Positions 7,584-16,082 of a stretch of 64,000 nucleotides of DNA are shown here, piece by piece (within the stretch, counting starts at the first letter, position 1; every line of letters begins with the position of its first letter). The position numbers and the translations under genes were made by a program. The notes beneath the pieces are model-generated. The model had not been told where the DNA came from, ran no database searches, and worked only from the letters and a program-made list of their open reading frames with translations. Origin of the DNA: Kiloniella spongiae (lineage in GTDB: Bacteria; Pseudomonadota; Alphaproteobacteria; Kiloniellales; Kiloniellaceae); contig NZ_LAQL01000006.1 of the NCBI RefSeq assembly GCF_001026905.1, forward strand, positions 1-64,000, in the 5' to 3' direction.

Positions 7584-9182
7584 GTGCCCAACCCTGCCGA
7601 CACGATTGAAAGAACGACGACAGATGTTTTGGTAATTGGTGCGGGCCTCGCAGGCTTGATGGCGGCGGTGCACCTTGCACCAAAAGCTGTAACGCTTCTG
7701 TCAAAAGGGCCGCTTGGAGAAGAAGCATCGAGTACCTGGGCACAGGGCGGGATATCAGCTGCACTTGATCCCACCGATAGTCCTGCAAGTCATCTCGCGG
7801 ATACCCTTGCCGTCGCCGGCGGTATTGCGGATCAGGACATTGCCACTTTGGTTACCGATCTTGGGCCAGAACGTATACACGATCTCATCGATCTTGGCGT
7901 GATCTTTGATCATGATGACAAAGGCCTGAGCCTCAGCAGAGAAGCTGCCCATAGCCACAGGCGCGTTGTCCATGCCAACGGAGATTCGACCGGACGAGAA
8001 GTCATGCGCGTTCTACAGTTACGGGTGAAAGAGGCCGCGCACATTACGGTCCTCGAAAATGCAGAAGCTCTAGATTTGCTATGCCAGAACAATCAGGTTT
8101 TTGGCGCAAGCCTTCTGCAAGATAATAAATTGCGAACAATCACTGCTAACGCCACAATTATTGCTACAGGCGGGATCGGGCAGATCTACAGCGCAACGAC
8201 CAATCCATTCGCCGCGAGTGGAGATGGGCTTGCCATGGCCGCCCGCGCAGGTGCGAAACTGAAGGATCTCGAGTTCGTCCAGTTTCATCCAACAGCCATA
8301 GATGTGAAGGCCACACCACGCCCCTTGGCAACGGAAGCTTTGCGTGGGGAGGGAGCCTGGTTGGTGAATGAGGCGGGCGAACGTTTTATGTGCGATGAAC
8401 ATCCCCTCGCCGAACTGGCGCCACGGGATATTGTCGCCAGAGGCATATGGCGACAAATACAAAAGGGACATCGCTGTTATCTCGATTGCCGTAAATCGAT
8501 CGGGGATACTTTTCCACAAAGCTTCCCCACGGTATATACGCACTGCAAAAATCACGACATCGATCCGACGAAAGACCTTATTCCTGTCGTTCCGGCAGCG
8601 CACTATCATATGGGGGGCATCGAAGCAGATAATCGTGGGCGAACCAGTCTCAATGGCCTCTGGGCCTGTGGCGAAGCTGCTTGCACCGGCTTGCACGGAG
8701 CCAACCGATTGGCCAGCAACTCTTTGCTCGAAGCCTTGGTTTTTGCTCCTCTTGTCAGTAAAGATATCTGTGATTTTCTCACGACACCCCCGGCAAGAAA
8801 CATCCCTGAGATTGAAGTTTCCGAAAAAACCGATGCTCCTTACCCCGCTGCGAATAGAGATGAAGAAGCCATTTACGAGCTGCAAATCCAGAACTATCGC
8901 TACATCGGGCTTTGCCGGGATGAAAAGGGATTGAAAACACTGCTGAAAGAACTGGATCGTATCGAGTTAGATATTCCACATGCTTCAGCACGGTTAAAAA
9001 ATATAACGACGATTAGTCGTTTGATAGCAACGACAGCACTTGAGCGAAAGGAAAGTCGAGGAGGTCACTATCGCCTCGATTACCCCGAGAGTAACCCTCA
9101 ATATCAGCATCACAGCACCATAAAACTGGACAACGCTACAAAGCATGCAACCACAAATGCTGCAATGAAGCTCGCTTCCTAA
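7584..9182 (+). CDS. nadB: L-aspartate oxidase NadB
   Basis: FAD enzyme of 532 residues that oxidises L-aspartate to iminoaspartate, feeding NadA. The FAD motif VIGAGLAGLMAAVHL lies near residue 15, the conserved REAAHSHRRVVHANGDSTGRE segment near residue 120, and HYHMGGIEAD with LHGANRLASNSLLEALV in the C-terminal half of the flavoprotein fold. The start is a GTG preceded by AAGGAGG, a strong ribosome site. It is the middle gene of nadABC. Length and motifs are typical, and nothing suggests damage. Confidence 0.96.
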   Translation: MPNPADTIERTTTDVLVIGAGLAGLMAAVHLAPKAVTLLSKGPLGEEASSTWAQGGISAALDPTDSPASHLADTLAVAGGIADQDIATLVTDLGPERIHDLIDLGVIFDHDDKGLSLSREAAHSHRRVVHANGDSTGREVMRVLQLRVKEAAHITVLENAEALDLLCQNNQVFGASLLQDNKLRTITANATIIATGGIGQIYSATTNPFAASGDGLAMAARAGAKLKDLEFVQFHPTAIDVKATPRPLATEALRGEGAWLVNEAGERFMCDEHPLAELAPRDIVARGIWRQIQKGHRCYLDCRKSIGDTFPQSFPTVYTHCKNHDIDPTKDLIPVVPAAHYHMGGIEADNRGRTSLNGLWACGEAACTGLHGANRLASNSLLEALVFAPLVSKDICDFLTTPPARNIPEIEVSEKTDAPYPAANRDEEAIYELQIQNYRYIGLCRDEKGLKTLLKELDRIELDIPHASARLKNITTISRLIATTALERKESRGGHYRLDYPESNPQYQHHSTIKLDNATKHATTNAAMKLAS

Positions 9183-9218
9183 ACTGCCCCAAAGATATAT
9201 CGACAATAAAAAGTGTAA

Positions 9219-10073
9219 ATGATGAACATACCGCCTTTACCTTCCCCCCTTATCACACAGACCGTACAGGCCGCGCTTTTGGAAGATCTTGGATCGACCG
9301 GGGATCTCACCAGCCAATCAATGATCCCTGAAGATGCCCAGCTCACAGCATCTGTAGTAAGCAGACAAAGCGGTATTGTTTCCGGCTCCGCATTTCTAAA
9401 GGCGGCAATGGCTGAACTATCTGAGCAGGTGGTAGTTAAAATTTTACCGGAAGATGGCACACGTCTCTTTCCCGGGAGTATTGTTGCCACAATAACAGGT
9501 CCTGCGCGCGCAATCCTGAGTGGCGAACGTGTTGGCCTGAACTACATGGGGCATCTATCGGGAATTGCCACGGCAACCCGTAATATTGTTGATCTGGTTG
9601 ACGATCTGCCTGTACGCGTCACCTGCACCAGAAAAACTACCCCCGGTCTGCGGGCTTTTGAAAAATACGCTGTCCGGTGCGGCGGCGGACACAATCATCG
9701 CTTTGGTCTTTATGACGGTGTGATGATCAAAGATAATCATATTGCTGCGGTTGGAGGCGATATCGGGAAAGCCATTGCAACCGCCCGATCACAAGTAGGG
9801 CACATGGTAAAAATTGAAGTCGAAGTTGATCGGCTTGACCAGCTGGAACAGGCACTCCATCATAACCCCGATATCATTCTGCTGGATAATATGGATTTAC
9901 CAACCCTGCGCGAAGCCGTCGTGATGATAGATGGGAAGGCCATTGCAGAAGCATCTGGCGGTATCACCCATGAAACAGTACGTGCCATCGCAGAAACCGG
10001 GGTTGATGTTATCTCAATGGGATGGCTAACCCACAGCGCCCCTTGCCTGGATTTGGGGCTGGATATCCTCTAG
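9219..10073 (+). CDS. nadC: Nicotinate-nucleotide pyrophosphorylase (carboxylating) NadC
   Basis: Converts quinolinate and PRPP to nicotinate mononucleotide with release of CO2, the third step of the de novo pathway. The 284 residues contain the signature TRKTTPGLRAFEKYAVRCGGGHNHR with a following DGVMIKDNH, which bind quinolinate and PRPP, and the barrel end EASGGI and GVDVISMGWLTHS. Two adjacent ATGs (9219 and 9222) are possible starts. It ends the nadABC operon and faces the oxidase operon tail to tail with only about 20 bases between stop codons. Confidence 0.95.
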   Translation: MMNIPPLPSPLITQTVQAALLEDLGSTGDLTSQSMIPEDAQLTASVVSRQSGIVSGSAFLKAAMAELSEQVVVKILPEDGTRLFPGSIVATITGPARAILSGERVGLNYMGHLSGIATATRNIVDLVDDLPVRVTCTRKTTPGLRAFEKYAVRCGGGHNHRFGLYDGVMIKDNHIAAVGGDIGKAIATARSQVGHMVKIEVEVDRLDQLEQALHHNPDIILLDNMDLPTLREAVVMIDGKAIAEASGGITHETVRAIAETGVDVISMGWLTHSAPCLDLGLDIL

Positions 10074-10093
10074 CGACAACTCAAGCCTGATAC

Positions 10094-10285
10094 TTAAGAA
10101 AGCCCAAGCCAGGCACGGATAGCATACCCAACGACACCCAAAGAAAAAACACCACCGAACCATAGCCCAACAAACCAAATCAACCGATGCTGGAGACTCT
10201 GTGCCTCTGGTTGAGTTGTTGTTTCTGATTGCTTCTTTACTGGAGACACGGCCAGCGTTTTATTCGCAGAGTTATTCATTACCAT
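10094..10285 (-). CDS. DUF2474 small membrane protein, bd-oxidase accessory subunit
   Basis: About 63 residues with a polar N-terminus and one membrane helix near the C-terminus (IWFVGLWFGGVFSLGVVGYAIRAWL), the hallmark of DUF2474. Such single-helix proteins are encoded directly after cioB/cydB in many alphaproteobacteria and are thought to be small subunits or assembly partners of the oxidase, comparable in place to CydX. The start overlaps the cioB stop in a TGATG arrangement, which implies translational coupling. A TTG three bases earlier is the alternative start. Confidence 0.8.
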   Translation of the reverse strand: MVMNNSANKTLAVSPVKKQSETTTQPEAQSLQHRLIWFVGLWFGGVFSLGVVGYAIRAWLGLS

Positions 10286-11289
10286 CAATGATACCCCTCG
10301 TCAGGATCCACTTTCCCACGGAATACCCAATAGGCGTAGGCTGTATAACCAAGAATTAACGGCACGAGTACAGCAGTACCAATAAGCAAGAATTCCAGAC
10401 TTACATCAGGCGCCGCCGCTTGCCAGATTGTCAGGCTCGGGGGCACCATATAAGGGAAAAAGCTAATCCCCAAGCCTATGTAAGTCAGAACAAATAACCC
10501 CAAGCTGGCTAAGAAAGGCCAAGCGTCATTCTTTTCTCGAAGTCCTCGCAATAAAACCAGCGCCGAAACCAAAACAAGAAGCGGAACAGGTGCGGTATAG
10601 ATTATCTGTGGCATGGTAAACCAACGCGCCAGAAACTCAGGATTAAGAAACGGTGTCCAAACACTGACAATCCCGATTAAACCCAAAAGCCCAAACAGTG
10701 CCGGCTTTGCATAGCGATGGGCTTTTTCCTGCACAGGCCCAACAGTCTTTAAAATCAACCATGTTGATCCCAACAGAATATAGCCAACGACAACAGATAT
10801 TCCTGTGAGTAGTGAAAACGGCGTTAGCCAATTCCACCATCCACCTGCATAGGCACGATCAACGACGTCGATGCCCTGGACCAAAGCCCCTAGGGCAATC
10901 CCCTGGCAAAAGGCTGCGGCAAGTGAACCACCAAAAAAGGCGAGATCCCAAAGCCCTTGAGAGTTCTCACTTCGCCACCTGTATTCAAAAGCAACACCGC
11001 GAAAGATCAACCCCAACAACATAATGGTCAAAGGCGCATAAAGCGCAGGTAACACAACAGAATAAGCTAGGGGGAAAACGGCAAAAAGCCCGCCCCCACC
11101 AAGAACCAACCAAGTCTCGTTTCCATCCCACACCGGAGCAATGGTATTCATGGCATAGTCGCGTTCGCTCCCCTTGTTAAAGAGGGGAAACAAAATACCA
11201 ATTCCCAAATCAAAGCCATCCAACAGAACGTAAGCAAGAACAGCAAAGGCAATCAGCAAAGACCAGATAAGTGCAAGATCAATTTCCAT
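10285..11289 (-). CDS. cioB: Cytochrome bd-type (cyanide-insensitive) quinol oxidase subunit II
   Basis: 334 residues with about eight or nine hydrophobic helices and the subunit II opening LIWSLLIAFAVLAYVLLDGFDLGIGIL, followed by the PVWDGNETWLVLGGGGLFAVFP signature. It pairs with subunit I to oxidise ubiquinol and reduce oxygen without pumping protons. The gene overlaps cioA by 11 bases and is followed without a gap by the DUF2474 gene, so all three are co-translated. Called CioB rather than CydB because its partner lacks the long Q-loop of the classical enzyme. Confidence 0.93.
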   Translation of the reverse strand: MEIDLALIWSLLIAFAVLAYVLLDGFDLGIGILFPLFNKGSERDYAMNTIAPVWDGNETWLVLGGGGLFAVFPLAYSVVLPALYAPLTIMLLGLIFRGVAFEYRWRSENSQGLWDLAFFGGSLAAAFCQGIALGALVQGIDVVDRAYAGGWWNWLTPFSLLTGISVVVGYILLGSTWLILKTVGPVQEKAHRYAKPALFGLLGLIGIVSVWTPFLNPEFLARWFTMPQIIYTAPVPLLVLVSALVLLRGLREKNDAWPFLASLGLFVLTYIGLGISFFPYMVPPSLTIWQAAAPDVSLEFLLIGTAVLVPLILGYTAYAYWVFRGKVDPDEGYH

Positions 11290-12703
11290 TTGTCTTACCT
11301 CCTGTTTCTTGTGTTAGCGCTTCAACCGGGAACATGCTCGTAGCACGTATTGGCCCCTCATCAGGTTTGTAATCATCGGGGATATCCGTATCAGGTGTAC
11401 GCTTCATCAAACGAAGGATGTAAACCACACCGACACCGAACACAGCAAAATACACAATCACAAAAGCAAGCAAGGATATAGCCACCGCCGGCGCATCAAT
11501 CGGAGAGATGGAATCAGATGTTCGCAGCAAGCCATAAACCGTGTAAGGCTGTCTTCCGACCTCTGTCGTTATCCATCCGGCTAAAAGAGCAATAAAACCG
11601 GATGGGGCCATCCAGGTCGCAAAGCGCAACATTAAAGGTGTTTCATACAGCTTTTTCTGCAAGCGCCGAAGAAAGCTCCACGCCCCCAACACAGCCATCA
11701 GAAATCCCAAACCAACCATGATACGAAATGACCAGAAAACAATGGGCACATTCGGCCTGTCTTCCGGTACCCATTCTTTCAAACCTTTGATTTCGCCATT
11801 GAGGTCATGCGTTAGAATCAAACTGCCCAGTTTAGGGATTTCCAGCGCAAAATGAACTGTCTCATCTTGCATTGACGGCAAGCCAAAAAGAATAAGCGGC
11901 GCCCCTTTCCTTGTTTCAAAATGCCCTTCCATTGCCGCAATTTTAGCAGGCTGATGTTCCAGCGTATTCAGCCCATGAAAGTCGCCCGCGATAATTTGGA
12001 TCGGCGCAACAATAACCGCCATCCACATCGCCATTGAAAACATGATCCGTGCTGATCGGTTCGTTTTGTCACGCAATAGATGCCATGCCGCAACACCACC
12101 GACAACAAAGGCCGTCGTCAGATAGGCCGCCAAAACCATATGAACCAAACGGTAGGGGAATGAAGGGTTGAACACAGCTGCCCACCAGTCCACAGGGATA
12201 AACTGCCCAACTTCGTTGATACCGTAGCCTGCTGGTGTCTGCATCCAGGAGTTCACAGACAATATCCAAAAAGCAGAGAAAAGAGTGCCAATCGCCACCA
12301 TAAGCGTCGCAAAGAAATGCAGCCTTTTGCCAACCTTGTTCATACCAAAAAGCATGACGCCCAAAAATCCGGCCTCGAGGAAAAAGGCAGACAGAACTTC
12401 ATAGCCCATCAGCGGACCAAGTATCGGACCCGTTTTGTCAGAAAATACACTCCAGTTCGTCCCGAACTGATAGCTCATGACAATGCCGGAAACCACGCCC
12501 ATCCCGAAGACAACGGCAAAGATCTTTATCCAGTATTTGAAAATACGCAAAAAAACATCACGCCCAGTCCAGAGCCAAAGACCTTCGAGAACAGCGAGGT
12601 AACTCGCTAACCCAATAGAAAAGGCCGGAAAGACAATGTGAAACGAAATCGTAAAGGCAAATTGCACACGCGCGAGAAACGCGGCATCCAGAAACTCAAC
12701 CAT
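11279..12703 (-). CDS. cioA: Cytochrome bd-type (cyanide-insensitive) quinol oxidase subunit I
   Basis: Catalytic subunit, about 474 residues from the ATG at 12703 (a GTG at 12715 is possible). Family features are ARVQFAFTISFHIVFPAFSIG with a heme-ligand histidine, the GTNWSVFSDKTGPILGPLMGYEVLSAFFLEAGFLG block, and GWITTEVGRQPY. The periplasmic loop after residue 250 is short, as in CioA enzymes, which often resist cyanide. Its place next to NAD and cytochrome c genes adds to the respiratory character of the region. No FNR-like site was seen upstream; RegA control is possible but no site can be read. Confidence 0.93.
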   Translation of the reverse strand: MVEFLDAAFLARVQFAFTISFHIVFPAFSIGLASYLAVLEGLWLWTGRDVFLRIFKYWIKIFAVVFGMGVVSGIVMSYQFGTNWSVFSDKTGPILGPLMGYEVLSAFFLEAGFLGVMLFGMNKVGKRLHFFATLMVAIGTLFSAFWILSVNSWMQTPAGYGINEVGQFIPVDWWAAVFNPSFPYRLVHMVLAAYLTTAFVVGGVAAWHLLRDKTNRSARIMFSMAMWMAVIVAPIQIIAGDFHGLNTLEHQPAKIAAMEGHFETRKGAPLILFGLPSMQDETVHFALEIPKLGSLILTHDLNGEIKGLKEWVPEDRPNVPIVFWSFRIMVGLGFLMAVLGAWSFLRRLQKKLYETPLMLRFATWMAPSGFIALLAGWITTEVGRQPYTVYGLLRTSDSISPIDAPAVAISLLAFVIVYFAVFGVGVVYILRLMKRTPDTDIPDDYKPDEGPIRATSMFPVEALTQETGGKTNGN

Positions 12704-12844
12704 ATCCAATCGCACCCGGATCAGAGCGCCCTCAGTTGTTGATCTGAATCTATAGTCACGTCAAACGGATACAAGCGCAAGACGCTAGAAACGAGCGTTT
12801 TGTCTCACACAAAAAGTAGGGTTTTAGGGAAAAACAGTAAAGAT

Positions 12845-12877
12845 AGAGGGCGGCATCTTTATCAAATGCCGCCCTCT
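12845..12877 (-). terminator. Strong hairpin at the end of the metF operon
   Basis: AGAGGGCGGCAT (12845-12856) pairs perfectly with ATGCCGCCCTCT (12866-12877) around a nine-base loop. It lies between the stop of the homocysteine-methyltransferase-like gene and the cioA promoter. The T-tract on the minus side is weak, but the stem is GC-rich and well placed to end the operon. Confidence 0.7.
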
Positions 12878-12903
12878 TTAACAAACTGTGCATCCAAAAT
12901 GCT

Positions 12904-13746
12904 TTAGTTGTTGGCAACCGCTGAATAGTCATTCCAGCTCGACACAGGCACAATGGCCTCACGCGGGGATACATTCGGTCGCGTGACCGGGCGATAGCCA
13001 TCAGCTGCCTTTTTGCGCAACGCCGCATCAAGCTTCAAGGTTTCCCGAGGGGAACGACCACCATGAACAAGAATTTTCTGTCCGACCTGATGTACCGGGA
13101 AACCAGCTTTTATCGTATCACCATTTTCAACATAGCAAACACCATCCACAAGATCGCCAACGGTATCATCTGTAAAATCGTGATCTTCCGAATAATCCAA
13201 AAGCAATGGAACCGAAGAACCAAGCTCTAACAGAGCCTGTCTTGCAGATGCCAACTGTGCGCGTGCCTGTTCCAAATCAGCCACAGGCTTGAACGTCAGC
13301 GCATCGACGCCACCCGAAACGAGCCCCTGCACCTGAATGTAGGCACCATATCGCAATTCATTGTCCGCCCCTGTTGCATTGGATTGATCCGCTACACCCA
13401 GAACAAATCGACGACGATCACCACCCGGCAGCGAATCAACAGCCAAACAAGCTGCTTCAGCCGCAAAATGATTTATAATGAAGACTTCATCTTGCATATC
13501 GAATTTCGCCAAAGCATCAAAAGAAGCATCGCCTGTGTGCGTTCTGATGACATCTGCACCAGCTTCCAAAAAGTCTTTGTGAGCTGCCGTTACCAAATCC
13601 GGACGGGAAATATTCAAAGCGGCAAGGCACTCTTCATGCCCAAAGGTAGCGCGTTTGAGGTCAATTGCGGCCTCACGCAGGGCTGGTTTCAAATCACCAT
13701 CAGTTAATAGAACACGGCTGTTTAGCGCATCAATAAAGTTTCTCAT
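12904..13746 (-). CDS. Homocysteine S-methyltransferase-like protein lacking zinc cysteines
   Basis: 280 residues resembling the homocysteine-binding barrel at the start of MetH and of BhmT/MmuM enzymes: opening VLLTDGDLKPALREA (family LDGGMGT), then RPDLVTAAHKDFLEAGADVIRTHT and YIQVQGLVSGGVDALTFKPV. In active enzymes three cysteines hold zinc, one in GxNC and two in GGCCG. Here the last motif aligns with LVHGGRSPRET, so the Cys pair is Arg-Ser, and no GxNC is found. Catalysis by the usual zinc-thiolate route is therefore unlikely. It follows metF with a one-base junction in the same operon. It may be regulatory, a partner of a split methionine synthase, or act on another thiol or methyl donor; these are guesses. 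Confidence 0.8.
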   Translation of the reverse strand: MRNFIDALNSRVLLTDGDLKPALREAAIDLKRATFGHEECLAALNISRPDLVTAAHKDFLEAGADVIRTHTGDASFDALAKFDMQDEVFIINHFAAEAACLAVDSLPGGDRRRFVLGVADQSNATGADNELRYGAYIQVQGLVSGGVDALTFKPVADLEQARAQLASARQALLELGSSVPLLLDYSEDHDFTDDTVGDLVDGVCYVENGDTIKAGFPVHQVGQKILVHGGRSPRETLKLDAALRKKAADGYRPVTRPNVSPREAIVPVSSWNDYSAVANN

Positions 13747-14609
13747 TATGCAGCTTCCTTCTCTTCAGCTTGAATAGATAGAAGCCGGCACACAGCTTCT
13801 GTTAAAGGCGAACGGTTGAGGGTATAAAAATGGAAAGCGTCAACACCGCCATCAATCAAATCACGGCACAGATCCAGACAAAGCGATACAGCAACAGCTG
13901 CCGCTGTTTCAGGATTGTCTTCCAATCCCTCAAAAGCATTACTGACCCAATCCGGGATTGTCGCGCCGCAACGATCGGCAAAACGCTGTAGTTGAGCGAT
14001 ATTATTGATTGGTAAAATCCCAGGAATAATCGGAATTGTAATACCTGCTTTCCTCGCTTTCTCAACAAAACGAAAATAGCTCTCCGCTTCAAAGAAAAAT
14101 TGCGTGATCGCTGTTGTCGCACCGGCATCTTGTTTCCGCTTTAAGAAAGCCAGATCATCAGCCAGTGATTTACTATCCGGATGCGGATCAGGATAGGCAG
14201 CAACCGCAATTTCGAAATCGCCGAGTTCTCTCAGGCTTGCAATGAACTCAATAGAATCCTGAAAACCATCGGCATGAGGTTTAAAGGCGGTGCCGGGTTC
14301 CTCGGCATCGCCGCGAAGAGCAACCAAACGAGTTACACCCAAATCACGCCAGCTTTTGACTGTTTCCAGAATTTCAGCTTTCGATGCCCCAGCCATTGTA
14401 ATGTGGGCTGCAAGCGTCAGATCTTTATCCTGCGAGAGTTCATTCAATAAATCTTTTGACTTCTGCTGCCCTGAACCACCAGCCCCATAGGTAATGGAGT
14501 AGTATTTCGGTTCAAAAGCTTTCAGCCGTGTAACCGTCTTGGTTAAGTTCTCAAGACCGTTTTCCGAAGCCGGCGGAAACAGTTCAAAACTGATATCAGG
14601 CCTTTTCAT
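13746..14609 (-). CDS. metF: Methylenetetrahydrofolate reductase MetF
   Basis: 287-residue FAD barrel enzyme that reduces methylene- to methyl-tetrahydrofolate for methionine synthesis. Typical segments are ISFELFPP with the catalytic glutamate near residue 9, YYSITYGAGGSG, HITMAGASKAEI, LVALRGD, and the FAD-binding ITQFFFEAESYFRF and PGILPINN. It is followed at once by the homocysteine-methyltransferase-like gene and preceded by an ArsR-methyltransferase regulator seven bases away, forming a three-gene operon for methyl-group metabolism. Length is standard for the bacterial enzyme. Confidence 0.95.
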   Translation of the reverse strand: MKRPDISFELFPPASENGLENLTKTVTRLKAFEPKYYSITYGAGGSGQQKSKDLLNELSQDKDLTLAAHITMAGASKAEILETVKSWRDLGVTRLVALRGDAEEPGTAFKPHADGFQDSIEFIASLRELGDFEIAVAAYPDPHPDSKSLADDLAFLKRKQDAGATTAITQFFFEAESYFRFVEKARKAGITIPIIPGILPINNIAQLQRFADRCGATIPDWVSNAFEGLEDNPETAAAVAVSLCLDLCRDLIDGGVDAFHFYTLNRSPLTEAVCRLLSIQAEEKEAA

Positions 14610-14615
14610 TCTTCT

Positions 14616-15554
14616 TTACTCCGTGTTGGGATCGCGACGTGCTGTCCAAATGCAGACCGTCAGCGGATCACCCGGAAGATGTTCTGGGTCGGAGAGGGTT
14701 AATCCCGCATCGTCGCAAAACTCTTCAATTTGTTTATCGTCAAAGCCCAGCCAATGATGTGCATGGTCATCACGGAGGCTATCCATACGATGGGGCGCGA
14801 AATCCACCAAAATCAAACGACCTCCGGGCTTGATCACCCTTGCAGCCTCGCGCAAACACATTCGCGGATCGAGGGCATAGTGCAGAACCATATTCAGGCA
14901 AACCGCATCAAAACGGGCGTTGCCGAAGGGAATTTGATACATATCGCCCTGACGCACCTGACAGTTTGTCAAACCGGCACGGTCAATATTGTTTCGGGCA
15001 ATCGCCAGCATCTCGCGAGAAATATCCAACCCGACAATAGAGCCTACTTCGCCAGAAACCAGTTCCAGCACACGGCCGGTTCCGGTCCCAATATCCAGCA
15101 GTTCCTTTACTGGTTCTTGCAGCAATGTTTCCTGAAATGCTGCTTCAATAGAAGATGTGTCGATGTGCAGAGACCGAATCTCATGCCAATCCGACGCATT
15201 TTTACGGAAATACTCCTGCGCCTTGCGCGCACGTTCTTCTTTGATGTTTTCCAGACGTTGAAAGTCCAAAGCCAGTTTGGGGTCATCCGCCGGGATCAAA
15301 TCGATCACCAGCCGTGCCAATTCAGAACAGGGCTGATTATCCGACAGCCTGAAATAAGCCCAGTTACCTTCCTGATGTCGCTCCAGAAGACCTGCTTCCA
15401 TTAAGAGCTTCAAATGGCGAGAAACACGTGGTTGGCTCTGCCCAAGAATTTGAACGAGCTCACTCACAGTCAATTCCGCATGAGCGCAAAGCCCCAGAAC
15501 ACGCAACCGCGTTGGTTCGGCAATAGACTGTAATCCTTTTAATAGTACTTCCAC
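14616..15554 (-). CDS. ArsR-family regulator fused to a SAM-dependent methyltransferase
   Basis: 312 residues. The first 90 are an ArsR winged helix (LLKGLQSIAEPTRLRVLGLCAHAELTVSELVQILGQSQPRVSRHLKLL) and residues 145-300 a class I methyltransferase with SAM motif LLDIGTGTGRVLELV and LDISREMLAIARNN. The same fusion precedes metF in many alphaproteobacteria, where ArsR-type SahR proteins respond to S-adenosylhomocysteine. Loss of repression when this by-product accumulates would raise metF expression. No metal-binding CxC typical of arsenic sensors is present. The gene begins right after a perfect inverted repeat that is probably its own operator. Confidence 0.85.
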   Translation of the reverse strand: MEVLLKGLQSIAEPTRLRVLGLCAHAELTVSELVQILGQSQPRVSRHLKLLMEAGLLERHQEGNWAYFRLSDNQPCSELARLVIDLIPADDPKLALDFQRLENIKEERARKAQEYFRKNASDWHEIRSLHIDTSSIEAAFQETLLQEPVKELLDIGTGTGRVLELVSGEVGSIVGLDISREMLAIARNNIDRAGLTNCQVRQGDMYQIPFGNARFDAVCLNMVLHYALDPRMCLREAARVIKPGGRLILVDFAPHRMDSLRDDHAHHWLGFDDKQIEEFCDDAGLTLSDPEHLPGDPLTVCIWTARRDPNTE

Positions 15555-15592
15555 GGTAACGTCTCCTCTAGGCGTGAGCTGTGCGCCAAAAT

Positions 15593-15616
15593 CAATATAA
15601 CAATATCTTTATATTG
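15593..15616. promoter_or_regulatory. Nested inverted repeat, candidate SAH-responsive operator
   Basis: CAATATAA (15593-15600) and TTATATTG (15609-15616) are perfect inverted arms with an eight-base spacer. A second shorter repeat, CAATAT-CTTT-ATATTG, occupies 15601-15616. It lies 38 bases before the ArsR-methyltransferase start. ATATAAAGATAT-like strings are what I recall for alphaproteobacterial SahR sites, but this match is from memory. Confidence 0.6.
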
Positions 15617-15784
15617 TGATTTATCAAGAAAAAAAATAACCTAATAGCGATCATTTTTTATTTTTATGCGACACAAACTAATTTATCTACTTGTTTTCGC
15701 TTCATTTTATATAGGGAGCCATCACACTTTACAAAAATACGAAGAATCCTTGGCCATGTGATAAATCACCATTTTGCCACATTT

Positions 15785-15991
15785 AGGGCTAAGTCCCTTC
15801 AAAATTGGATCCTACATTCAAAACCGTAGAGAGCTTCCCCTCTCTACTAGAGATCCTGAAGATCTCCACATTACCCCAAAGCTGGACTCTAGCGGCTGCC
15901 AGATACCCGACTGGCAGCCGCATCCTCTTTAAGACTCCCGATCCCCTTGCGTCATAAGGAAACACCTTATTGGCGAGAGGGGATTTTTTTT
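15785..15991 (+). ncRNA. Candidate structured RNA: chain of four stem-loops ending in a terminator
   Basis: Four successive hairpins lie in 170 non-coding bases: GTAGAGAG/CTCTCTAC at 15826-15847 (8-bp stem, 6-base loop), GAGATC/GATCTC at 15850-15866, GCGGCTGCCAG/CTGGCAGCCGC at 15892-15921 (11-bp stem, 8-base loop), and the terminator stem at 15941-15984 followed by eight T residues. A weaker AGGG/CCCT stem precedes them at 15785-15798. The T-run shows that the transcript reads rightward. No open frame of note is present. I recognise no Rfam family; it is not tmRNA, 4.5S RNA or a known riboswitch by eye. It could be a small RNA or a leader ending before ccmA. Confidence 0.5.
15941..15991 (+). 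terminator. Rho-independent terminator before ccmA
   Basis: ATCCCCT (15941-15947) pairs with AGGGGAT (15978-15984), and inside it ATAAGG (15954-15959) pairs with CCTTAT (15965-15970) around a five-base loop. Eight T residues follow (15984-15991). It ends whatever is transcribed rightward through the stem-loop region, about 90 bases before ccmA. Confidence 0.8.
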
Positions 15992-16082
15992 GCTATACGC
16001 TTTTTTGTTATACGCAAGACAGTCGATCAGGCATGATGGCTTTTTGCATCTCAGTTTGTATAAAAAACTAAGGGTTTAGATA

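Noticed and set aside
8079-8885. 268-codon reverse frame inside nadB
   Set aside because: It is an antisense shadow of a well-supported gene and shows no domain.
14730-15404. 224-codon frame opposite the ArsR-methyltransferase gene
   Set aside because: Shadow; the reverse strand holds clear ArsR and SAM motifs.
15617-16082. SAM, SAH or cobalamin riboswitch before metF or ccmA
   Set aside because: The conserved cores of these riboswitches were looked for and not found; only unassigned stem-loops remain.
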